Position numbers and translations under genes: made by a program
Notes under the pieces: generated by a model
Told to the model about the DNA's origin: nothing
The model's input: the letters and a program-made list of their open reading frames with translations, nothing else
Databases searched by the model: none
In this document: positions 1 to 5,148 of the stretch, one piece after another
Position numbering within the stretch: the first letter of the stretch is position 1
Layout of the letters: each line of letters opens with the position of its first letter
NCBI GenBank assembly: GCA_030612095.1
Contig: JAUWOO010000101.1
Span: forward strand, 1 to 6,339
DNA length: 6,339 bases
Reading direction: 5' to 3'
DNA from: Thermoplasmatota archaeon
Lineage (GTDB): Archaea > Thermoplasmatota > E2 > DHVEG-1

Positions 1-178
1 TAAATCACATTAAACTGGAGAGTGAAAAGTAGCAAGTACTCAAGACACATAAGCATACTACTATCGTTTGGTCATTCTAGATCTGATATTGATAGTTGTG
101 ACGGTGTTAACATATAGCGAGGAATACCCGCAGTAACCAAATAACTTTTAAGGAGAAATAGTAGTTAGGTGGATAAGA

Positions 179-307
179 ATGCTTATGTTGTGTAATCATT
201 GTCATTTTGAATGGATTGCTGAAGAGATAAGCCGATGTCCGAATTGCAATAGTGGTAATGTTGGCCCACATCCAGAGCATTATGAAATTAGAAAGATTAC
301 CTCATGA
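179..307 (+). CDS. Small zinc-ribbon protein (42 aa, two CxxC)
   Basis: This short reading frame encodes 42 residues with two knuckles, CNHC at residues 5-8 and CPNC at residues 20-23. Eleven residues separate them, which is the classic four-cysteine zinc ribbon of tiny archaeal proteins. The spacing and the aromatic F-x-W after the first knuckle look like a real fold and not chance. The start is the ATG at 179, because AGGTGG at 167-172 (archaeal GGTG-type ribosome site) lies 6 nt upstream; the ATG at 185 would be 12 nt away. An in-frame TAA at 149 blocks any longer form. The tail after the second knuckle (GPHPEHYEIRKI) is short and polar with no membrane segment, so it is probably cytoplasmic. 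The partner and function are unknown; nucleic-acid or protein binding is only an inference from the fold class. The TGA stop is followed directly by an in-frame ATG. Confidence 0.62.
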   Translation: MLMLCNHCHFEWIAEEISRCPNCNSGNVGPHPEHYEIRKITS

Positions 308-460
308 ATGGAATGTAGAAAAGAGCGAGTGGAGAGGATGGGATGCTATTACACTATGTCCTTTTGGAGGAAAAATAGCATATGGTTTAAAATTAACTCC
401 CCACTCACTATACTATTTGTACTTCCTGGTATAAATATCTTCTTACATAGCCGAATTTAA
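308..460 (+). other. Open frame continuing in frame after the zinc-ribbon stop
   Basis: Directly after the TGA at 305-307, an ATG opens 50 further codons in the same frame, to a TAA at 458-460. The predicted peptide is basic at first (residues 4-10 contain K, R, E) and has a hydrophobic stretch near the end (LTILFVLPGINIFL). No ribosome site precedes the ATG apart from sequence inside the upstream frame. It could be a decayed 3' part of a longer ancestral gene, a coupled small membrane peptide, or chance. I favour chance or decay. Confidence 0.15.
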
Positions 461-545
461 TGGCACAATGCATCAAATAGAAAGCAATCGTAACATTTAA
501 GTTAGAATGGGAGTTTTAAAATTATAGGTTGGGGAAAAAGGAGTT

Positions 546-761
546 ATGGCAAAGAAATGGAAAAAATATATCACACGGATACCTTTCGCAGTAACAGCGG
601 TATTTTCTATTTTTGCTGGTGTTTTCATTTTGTGCGATATATATAAAGTGGGGCTTAATAATGTTGAACCTCGCACAATGACTTATTTGGCAGTCGCATT
701 AATATTTATGGGGATAACCATGATTATATTAGTGGATGACCTTTACAAAGTGAGAAAATGA
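546..761 (+). CDS. Small two-helix membrane protein (71 aa), unknown function
   Basis: The predicted protein has a basic N-terminus (KKWKK at residues 3-7). A hydrophobic helix follows at about residues 13-32, then a short polar loop (about 33-45) and a second helix at about 46-63. The C-terminus is charged and basic (DDLYKVRK). By the positive-inside rule both ends should lie in the cytoplasm, a helical hairpin. AAGGAG at 538-543 precedes the ATG by only 2 nt, which is unusually close; no better in-frame start exists. I recognise no family and see no catalytic residues. The stop overlaps an ATG (ATGA at 758-761), and the 130-aa gene begins 59 nt downstream, so the two may be co-transcribed. 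Small two-helix proteins like this often act as subunits or modulators of other membrane proteins, but nothing here names a partner. Confidence 0.55.
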   Translation: MAKKWKKYITRIPFAVTAVFSIFAGVFILCDIYKVGLNNVEPRTMTYLAVALIFMGITMIILVDDLYKVRK

Positions 762-808
762 ATAACCATCGCTTGAAAGGGCGGTTTGAGATTGTAGATT
801 TAGAATGA
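758..808 (+). CDS. Possible 16-codon coupled micro-ORF
   Basis: An ATG overlaps the stop of the 71-aa membrane protein gene in an ATGA arrangement typical of translational coupling. It reads 16 codons (MNNHRLKGRFEIVDLE) to a TGA at 806-808. The ribosome site of the next gene (GGTGA, 810-814) starts 2 nt after this stop. It could be a leader peptide that delivers ribosomes to the 130-aa gene, or chance. Its length gives no statistical support. Confidence 0.15.
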   Translation: MNNHRLKGRFEIVDLE

Positions 809-820
809 TGGTGAGCAAAC

Positions 821-1213
821 ATGGATTTTGATATAAGTAGAAAAAAGATTAATATCTTCAAAATAGGAAAGCAATACTGTTTTAAAGCATATTTCAGTGA
901 TAAAGAGATTTTCAAAGAACTATCCGAATATTACAATAAAAAGAGATACCGATTTGAATGTGGTACGGCAAGTGAACGAAACAAGATTATCAAATATCTG
1001 TGGAAGGCTGGTTTTGATACGAAGCTCATTGAAGATATAAGTGAATACAGTGTGAAAATAGACAGGTTCAAAAAGTATGCGGACATTTTAAAAAACTCAA
1101 TTGAACAAACAGAAATCGGCAGTGACAGGATATTTCTCATGAAAGACATGTTTTCTGTGGAACAAGCAATAGAGCAAGGTGCAGAGAACTATTCTGATTT
1201 ATGGGTTGAATAA
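821..1213 (+). CDS. Charged 130-aa hypothetical protein
   Basis: This complete frame encodes a soluble protein rich in Lys, Glu, Ile, Tyr and Phe, with no signal peptide or membrane segment. The start is well supported: GGTGA at 810-814, 6 nt before the ATG. The N-terminal third reads as beta-rich (KINIFKIGKQYCFKAYF). It is followed by a probable helix (residues 26-40), the segment YRFECGTASERNKIIKYL (43-60), and a C-terminal half with several amphipathic helices. There are two cysteines, C20 and C47, not arranged as a metal site. I do not recognise a named family, although the regular alternation of strands and helices is that of a genuine globular protein. It lies 59 nt after the small membrane protein gene in the same orientation, so an operon is plausible. 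T-runs at 1238-1248, 25 nt after the stop, would end it. Confidence 0.68.
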   Translation: MDFDISRKKINIFKIGKQYCFKAYFSDKEIFKELSEYYNKKRYRFECGTASERNKIIKYLWKAGFDTKLIEDISEYSVKIDRFKKYADILKNSIEQTEIGSDRIFLMKDMFSVEQAIEQGAENYSDLWVE

Positions 1214-1235
1214 TTATATCAAATCTGTATACTGC

Positions 1236-1248
1236 TATTTTTATTTTT
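1236..1248 (+). terminator. Oligo-T archaeal terminator after the 130-aa gene
   Basis: Two T5 runs separated by a single A (1238-1242 and 1244-1248) lie 25 nt downstream of the stop of the 130-aa gene. Archaeal RNA polymerase stops at T-rich non-template tracts without needing a hairpin, so this is a reasonable terminator. A hairpin follows the T-runs and does not precede them, so it is not a bacterial-type intrinsic terminator. Confidence 0.45.
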
Positions 1249-1250
1249 GA

Positions 1251-1285
1251 GAATAACGAACTGTTCATAAACACAATTGTTATTC
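1251..1285 (+). repeat. Two-tier inverted repeat (hairpin) before the 25-codon ORF
   Basis: GAATAAC at 1251-1257 pairs perfectly with GTTATTC at 1279-1285. Two more pairs (one G-U, one A-T) extend it inward. After a small internal loop, TGTT (1262-1265) pairs with AACA (1270-1273) around a CATA loop. It lies 30 nt before the ATG of a 25-codon ORF and just after a T-rich terminator. It could be a 5' leader hairpin or a DNA operator. No covariation evidence is available. Confidence 0.4.
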
Positions 1286-1315
1286 CCATCCTCACGATGG
1301 AAAGGGGGTTAACCA

Positions 1316-1393
1316 ATGGAGACTTTTGGACAGAACTTACGCCGGATAAAAAAAATGTTTGAAGAGCATCAAAAAGACGATGATAAAAAGTGA
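1316..1393 (+). CDS. Possible 25-aa charged small protein
   Basis: An ATG is preceded, 7 nt upstream, by AAGGGGG (1302-1308), one mismatch from the consensus AGGAGG and one of the better ribosome sites in this part of the window. The frame reads METFGQNLRRIKKMF and then an acidic/basic tail (EEHQKDDDKK) to a TGA. The beginning resembles the first helix of an XRE-type helix-turn-helix regulator (FGQ-x-LR-x-I-K), but no recognition helix follows. It may therefore be a truncated regulator remnant or a genuine charged mini-protein. The hairpin at 1251-1285 would lie in its leader. A weak TATA-like ATTATATC at 1213-1220 could be its promoter. No function is assigned. Confidence 0.3.
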   Translation: METFGQNLRRIKKMFEEHQKDDDKK

Positions 1394-1713
1394 AATAGCA
1401 TTGAAAAAAGATTGATTTCATCCAGCATTCATCAACTTTTGGTAGTATTAACCTAAGTTTCAGAGTTTTATCCCACACATTTTGATGCGAATTGCTAGCT
1501 ATAATGGTTGCAGGTTTCAATTTAGACAAATAATGTAGTAGGTATTACGTACTACTATATTCGAAGCAAAGTTTCCAGCAGATTTACTCCATATATCGCC
1601 TTCAATTTTTGATGAAATATCATAGCTGTAATGGGTAAAACTGTGAAATATGGGTTATCAAACAGTAACAGGAGTAAATAAAATGATTTAACAACGAAAG
1701 TTAATTTTTAGTT
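1394..1713. other. Gene-free region, about 320 bp
   Basis: I find no supportable gene on either strand: plus-strand frames are broken every few codons, and the open minus frame reaching in from 1529 starts at TTG with no ribosome site. The region holds an imperfect palindrome (1536-1557) and two similar 12-mers, TAGCTATAATGG near 1496 and TAGCTGTAATGG near 1624. At its right end is T-rich minus-strand sequence (complement of about 1672-1713) that probably ends the DUF763 transcript. The short T-runs there (T4AT3, then T-rich up to the stop) fit archaeal termination. Confidence 0.5.
1536..1557. repeat. Imperfect palindrome TAGTAG...CTACTA
   Basis: TAGTAG at 1536-1541 is the reverse complement of CTACTA at 1552-1557, and TA/TA pairs (1543-1544 with 1550-1551) extend it inward past one unpaired base. 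The whole is a 22-bp near-palindrome with no adjacent gene start. It could be a protein-binding site or the 3' hairpin of a converging transcript, or it may be chance in AT-rich DNA. Confidence 0.3.
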
Positions 1714-2829
1714 TTAATTGAGAAAAAACTTGTGTAATCTTCTAATAGCATGGAGTTTATCTTTGTCACCTACTTTTGCCCGCTCTATACCCAATCTAAT
1801 TATCTCCGTGGATTCATCCATAGCCTTTCTATCCACAGGAAAAGGTACACCATCTTTGCCACCCACTGCAAAGCTATACTTAACGGGATCAGACCACGAA
1901 GGTTTATCACCATAGATAAGATCGGATATCAATGCAAGGGCTCTAACAGTATTTGATCCGACTCCCTTCATTGCAATGAATTCTTCATAGTTTTTTGGTT
2001 GAAAATCATATATCTCCCTCATTTTATTCCAATTTACGCTTCTGGGCATATTCAGACATTCAACAGATTCATGTTTCTGTTCGGGTAAACCCCAATTATA
2101 CAATGTCCTCTGACTATGATGTCTTGTCAACTCGGCCCAATCGCTTCTAATATGTCCAGGGTTGTCATTTACAAGATCAATACATGTTTTTTGATTAGAT
2201 TCACTTTCTTTAGCGGTCATATCCAATACAAATTCCCGGCATGTTTCCCCCATTATTGCATTATTTGGTTCACGGACAAAACTATCTACATGCTCAGAAA
2301 GCCAATGATACCGTCGAGCATAATTAGTCTCAGAATTCATCCCTTGCTGAATAACACCCCATAAACCACCTTCAGAGAATAAAAAAACATGATGATACAA
2401 ATCATGCCCATCTTGTATAGCTGTATTATCAATCTTTGCAGCCATTCGACTAGAGTATTTTAATTTCTCTATTTTAGCTGTTGAAAAATTATAAAGTTCT
2501 CCGTTTTCCTCGATCTGCTGAAGTGTTTTTCTTGATGCTTTACCTTTACCACCAGCTATCGTAAAACCATATTCTTGAGGACGGATGGCTTCTTTTAGAG
2601 CTCCGCAGGTGACAGTAGTAGTACCGCTAGAATGCCAATCAAATCCCAAAACACAAGAAAGAGACTGAAACCAAAACGGGTCAGAAATCCTTCGGATGAA
2701 TTCATCTTTACCATACTCGCATGACATCACTTCAATGATACCTCTTGATAATAGTACCATTCTTTTGAATAACCATTTTGGTGCTTTACCACCGTGTAAT
2801 GGAAGATTTGCAACACCTGTTTTTGGCAT
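1714..2829 (-). CDS. DUF763 family protein with helix-hairpin-helix-like motif
   Basis: The 371-aa product matches what I know of DUF763, a conserved archaeal family also found in some thermophilic bacteria, with no established function. The N-terminal signature GVANLPLHGGKAPKWL (residues 5-20) followed by RM is characteristic. Further conserved-looking blocks are the Gly-rich YGFTIAGGKGKASR (87-100), the His/Asp-rich DGHDLYHHVFLF (140-151) and RHHSQRTLYNWGLPE (236-250). Residues about 281-305 (YEEFIAMKGVGSNTVRALAL) look like a helix-hairpin-helix that would bind DNA or RNA backbone; the GVG-x-x-T core is seen, the binding is inferred. The clustered H/D residues could form a metal site, also inference. 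The length is complete, with no membrane segment. No Shine-Dalgarno precedes the ATG, but a TATA box centred about 32 bp upstream predicts a leaderless or near-leaderless mRNA. It is divergent from rqcH-pelA. Confidence 0.85.
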   Translation of the reverse strand: MPKTGVANLPLHGGKAPKWLFKRMVLLSRGIIEVMSCEYGKDEFIRRISDPFWFQSLSCVLGFDWHSSGTTTVTCGALKEAIRPQEYGFTIAGGKGKASRKTLQQIEENGELYNFSTAKIEKLKYSSRMAAKIDNTAIQDGHDLYHHVFLFSEGGLWGVIQQGMNSETNYARRYHWLSEHVDSFVREPNNAIMGETCREFVLDMTAKESESNQKTCIDLVNDNPGHIRSDWAELTRHHSQRTLYNWGLPEQKHESVECLNMPRSVNWNKMREIYDFQPKNYEEFIAMKGVGSNTVRALALISDLIYGDKPSWSDPVKYSFAVGGKDGVPFPVDRKAMDESTEIIRLGIERAKVGDKDKLHAIRRLHKFFLN

Positions 2830-2857
2830 ATTTGCAGATATCTAGTGAAATAACTGG

Positions 2858-2865
2858 ATATAATA
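2858..2865 (-). promoter_or_regulatory. TATA box of the DUF763 gene
   Basis: On the minus strand this reads TATTATAT, preceded by purine-rich AGAAGG as expected of a BRE. Its centre is about 32 bp from the A of the DUF763 start codon. With the usual spacing of about 26 bp, transcription would begin some 5 nt before the ATG. That agrees with the absence of a ribosome binding site. Confidence 0.5.
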
Positions 2866-2881
2866 CCTTCTAGGAGGTAAG

Positions 2882-2934
2882 TAAAAGTATTCTGTGGCTT
2901 TGATGACATGTTAAAAACGTTTTGAATACTTTTA
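2882..2934. promoter_or_regulatory. Perfect 11-bp inverted repeat between two divergent TATA boxes
   Basis: TAAAAGTATTC at 2882-2892 is the exact reverse complement of GAATACTTTTA at 2924-2934, with a 31-nt spacer. Read in the direction of transcription, each divergent promoter carries GAATACTTTTA upstream of its TATA box: 16 nt before TATTATAT (DUF763) and 17 nt before TATATAAA (plus strand). The dyad centre (2908) is equidistant from the two boxes, about 46-47 bp each. A 10-bp palindrome, AAAACGTTTT (2914-2923), abuts the right arm. This is the geometry of a shared activator or regulator site just upstream of the BRE/TATA elements. The factor is unknown. Confidence 0.5.
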
Positions 2935-2951
2935 ATGATCTCTGTTTTACA

Positions 2952-2959
2952 TATATAAA
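2952..2959 (+). promoter_or_regulatory. Strong archaeal TATA box facing rqcH
   Basis: TATATAAA is the best TATA match I noticed in the window. At the usual spacing the transcript would begin at about 2982, roughly 184 nt before the rqcH start and about 10 nt before the first paired bases of the predicted structured RNA. It could drive either a separate small RNA or a long structured rqcH leader. Confidence 0.5.
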
Positions 2960-3000
2960 CCAAAAACAACCTTCATAGAATTAGAATGACGTGAGATACG

Positions 3001-3033
3001 GGGGACATGCCAGCATCCCCTACGAGCTGGCAT
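3001..3033 (+). other. Predicted H-type pseudoknot
   Basis: Stem 1 is GGGGA (3001-3005) with TCCCC (3016-3020). Stem 2 is ATGCCAGC (3007-3014) with GCTGGCAT (3026-3033). Both are perfect, and the order 1a-2a-1b-2b makes an H-type pseudoknot with loops of 1, 1 and 5 nt. One nucleotide would have to cross the 8-bp stem 2 in its deep groove, which is tight. The alternative is that the two stems form in turn, as a switch. Stem 2 alone, 8 bp with an 11-nt loop, is a stable hairpin on either strand. Confidence 0.5.
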
Positions 3034-3130
3034 CTCTGCCAATATTAAAATTATGAGATTTACTCCATTCCTTCCATCCCATCCTCCTTCCTTTCTTATA
3101 ACTCACCCAAAACCGCATCATATGACAGTC

Positions 3131-3136
3131 TTTTTT
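3131..3136 (+). terminator. T6 run: terminator of the upstream RNA or part of the rqcH promoter
   Basis: Six consecutive T residues, followed by AATG, lie 29 nt before the rqcH ATG. As a terminator they would end the candidate small RNA. As a TATA-like element (TTTTTTAA) they would place the rqcH transcript start at about 3161, giving an almost leaderless mRNA. That suits the lack of a ribosome site at rqcH. The sequence does not decide between the two roles. Confidence 0.3.
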
Positions 3137-3165
3137 AATGACACAACATATATTGATACTGGAAA

Positions 3166-5145
3166 ATGAAACGACAACTAGCATCATTTGATATCTGTAT
3201 GGTAGTATCAGAGCTACAAGAGCTACTGGGAAGTTACATAGATAAAACATATCAACTTACTCGTGACGAGTTATTAATTAGAGTTAATAATAGAAAAATC
3301 AAACAAAAAGAATCCATATTTGTCAGAAATGGTGAACTGATATGCACCACACAAAAAAAGTTTGAAACGCCTTTGAAACCCACAACATTTGCCATGACTC
3401 TTCGCAAGTACATACTAAACGGGAGAATTGCAGCAATAACACAACATGAATTTGATAGAATAATTAATCTGAAAATAAGCAAGAAAGAAGGAGAGTACAC
3501 CCTCATAATCGAGTTTTTCTCAGATGGAAATATAATCCTTGTAAACCCTAATGGAAAAATAATACTACCCTTAATCAAGAAACATTGGGCACATCGTACA
3601 ATAAAATCTGGTAGTGATTATATACCACCCCCTGCCCAAATAAATCCTTTTAATTTATCTAAGGATGAATTCACAAATTTGCTAAAAAAAAGTAAAGCAG
3701 ATTTGGTAAGAACACTAGCCGTAAATGTCAATCTAAGTGGAACATATGCTGAAGAAATATGCAAAAGATCTGGCATCGAGAGGAATACTAAAATCGATAA
3801 GCTGACTGAGCACGACATCGAAAAAGTTTTTATTGAATTGTCAAACTTTTTAGAATTGTTCAAAAACAAAGAATTTCAACCAGTTTTAGTTAAAAAAGAC
3901 GGTAAACCTATAGATATCTTACCGTTTGAATTTGAAAGCTATGAAAATGTGGATTTTGAGCAAGTAGATGGATTTACTAAAAACCTGCAAGAATTTATAA
4001 GCATTAAGAAAAAGACAAAAAAATCTGAGGAGAGTAATGCCGAGAAAAAACTTGGAAAATTAAATAGACAACTCTTACAGCAACAGGGGGCTGTTGACGA
4101 GTTGGGCGAAAAAATAAAACAGAAAAAAATAGAGGGAGAGCTTATTTATCTAAACTTTAAACAATGTGAAAATCTGTTAAATGAAATAACTGAGGTTTTA
4201 GAGTATAAGGACAAAAAAGAAAAAATTGAGAAAATCAATGAGCAGGAATTGGTAAAAGAATTTGATCCACTGTCAAATATGCTTGTTGTCCATCTCCCAG
4301 ATACCAAAGGAAATATCTCTGAGGTGAAGCTTGATTTCAGAAAAAGTGTTGCCGAAAATGCAGAGAAAGCATACAATGACAGTAAAAAATATCGCAACAA
4401 GTTGGCTGGCGCACGGGACTCAATTGAGAAAACAAAAGGTCTGATAGAATCTGCTAAAAAGAAAGTTGTTGAAGAAAAAGATAAAAAGAAAAAAGTGGCA
4501 ACTGGCAAAACTTTTTGGTTTGAAAGTTTTCGATGGTTCATTTCTAGTAATGGTAACATTGTCGTAGGTGGAAAGGATATCAAGAGCAACGACAAAGTTG
4601 TAAAAAAATATCTAAAGGATGGCGATAGATATGCTCACGCCGATATACATGGTGCTTCAAGTTGTATAGCGAAAAGAAAAGACATAGATAATGAAAATCT
4701 TCCAATATCTGAAAAAACTCTAGAAGAGACTTGCATTTTTTCAGCTTGTCATTCAAAAGCGTGGAAACAGTTTACCGAGGCTCAGGCATATTGGGTTCTC
4801 CCCGAACAGGTAAGTAAGACTCCCCAGAGCGGGGAATTCGTTCCAAAAGGCGCATTTATTATTCGTGGAAAAAGAAACTACTATAGATGTAAACTAGAAT
4901 TTGCCGTTGGAGAAATAATGATGGGTGAAACAAGAAAGATCATGGGCGGCCCTGTTGAGGCTGTGAAAAAAAGAGCTAGTAAATATATAGTTTTGATTCC
5001 AGGCGATATGAAGAAGAATGTTATTGCACACAAACTAGCAAAGGCGCTTGATGCCCCTGTTGACCAGGTAGATAGGGTTCTTCCAGCAGGTGGTGTAAAT
5101 ATTGTTGAAACAGTGGGTTTTGAACTAAGCATGAAAAAGGAGTAA
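3166..5145 (+). CDS. rqcH: RqcH, archaeal Rqc2/NFACT-family nascent-chain tailing factor
   Basis: This is a full-length 659-aa NFACT protein. In the family, RqcH/Rqc2 binds the large ribosomal subunit with a trapped peptidyl-tRNA, recruits tRNA (alanine in studied prokaryotes) and adds a C-terminal tail to the stalled chain. The NFACT-N domain covers about residues 1-175 (FAMTLRKYILNGRI at 75-88) and carries the adjacent Asp-Arg pair D97-R98 needed for tRNA handling in bacterial RqcH. Helix-hairpin-helix sequence follows at about 180-215 (LSGTYAEEICKRSGI). A Lys/Glu-rich antiparallel coiled coil spans about 282-360 and 395-446. The NFACT-R (DUF814) domain runs about 447-570 with FRWFISSNGN, VVGGKD and HADIHGASS (491-499). 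An archaeal C-terminal region (MGGPVEAVKKRASKYIVLIPGDM) ends it. The start is set by the conserved N-terminus (MKRQLASFD); no Shine-Dalgarno precedes it. pelA follows after 3 nt. Confidence 0.95.
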   Translation: MKRQLASFDICMVVSELQELLGSYIDKTYQLTRDELLIRVNNRKIKQKESIFVRNGELICTTQKKFETPLKPTTFAMTLRKYILNGRIAAITQHEFDRIINLKISKKEGEYTLIIEFFSDGNIILVNPNGKIILPLIKKHWAHRTIKSGSDYIPPPAQINPFNLSKDEFTNLLKKSKADLVRTLAVNVNLSGTYAEEICKRSGIERNTKIDKLTEHDIEKVFIELSNFLELFKNKEFQPVLVKKDGKPIDILPFEFESYENVDFEQVDGFTKNLQEFISIKKKTKKSEESNAEKKLGKLNRQLLQQQGAVDELGEKIKQKKIEGELIYLNFKQCENLLNEITEVLEYKDKKEKIEKINEQELVKEFDPLSNMLVVHLPDTKGNISEVKLDFRKSVAENAEKAYNDSKKYRNKLAGARDSIEKTKGLIESAKKKVVEEKDKKKKVATGKTFWFESFRWFISSNGNIVVGGKDIKSNDKVVKKYLKDGDRYAHADIHGASSCIAKRKDIDNENLPISEKTLEETCIFSACHSKAWKQFTEAQAYWVLPEQVSKTPQSGEFVPKGAFIIRGKRNYYRCKLEFAVGEIMMGETRKIMGGPVEAVKKRASKYIVLIPGDMKKNVIAHKLAKALDAPVDQVDRVLPAGGVNIVETVGFELSMKKE

Positions 5146-5148
5146 TAC

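Larger units (their letters stand above)
2982..3136 (+). ncRNA. Candidate structured small RNA or structured rqcH leader
   Basis: The candidate runs from the start predicted by the TATA box at 2952-2959 to a T6 run at 3131-3136, about 155 nt. Its 5' part folds into a compact pseudoknot (3001-3033), optionally clamped by GAG (2993-2995) with CTC (3034-3036). An AU-rich linker follows, then a G-free pyrimidine tract (3063-3097) that should be single-stranded and contains CCTCC, complementary to Shine-Dalgarno sequences. A structured 5' end, an open anti-SD-like tract and a T-run end resemble archaeal trans-acting sRNAs. I do not recognise a known riboswitch, ribozyme, tRNA or box C/D RNA. The alternative is an untranslated rqcH leader. 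Both ends are predictions. Confidence 0.35.

Noticed and set aside
105..138. Hairpin GCG(A)GG-AATA-CCCGC with outer GG/TTA pairing
   Set aside because: The stems are short and bulged with no matching promoter and terminator pair, so they are not enough for an RNA gene call.
305..307. TGA as selenocysteine in the zinc-ribbon frame
   Set aside because: No SECIS-like hairpin was seen, and an ATG follows directly. The suspected lineage is not one I know to use selenocysteine.
252..434. 60-codon plus-strand ORF
   Set aside because: It overlaps the two-CxxC zinc-ribbon frame in another frame, has no ribosome site, and its translation shows no domain-like pattern.
1137..1529. 130-codon minus-strand ORF
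   Set aside because: It starts with TTG and no ribosome site, runs antisense to the end of the 130-aa gene and through its terminator, and shows no domain-like pattern. Treated as a chance open frame.
2873..2878. Perfect plus-strand GGAGGT ribosome site
   Set aside because: No start codon lies at a usable distance, and the next ATG frames stop within a few codons. It lies upstream of the DUF763 TATA box and is probably coincidental.
2727..2969. 80-codon minus-strand ORF overlapping the DUF763 start
   Set aside because: It is out of frame with the well-supported DUF763 N-terminus and runs through the two TATA boxes and the inverted repeat.
4146..4595. 149-codon minus-strand ORF inside rqcH
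   Set aside because: It is antisense to the Lys/Glu-rich coiled coil; reversed Lys/Glu codons give the Phe/Leu/Ser-rich translation seen here.
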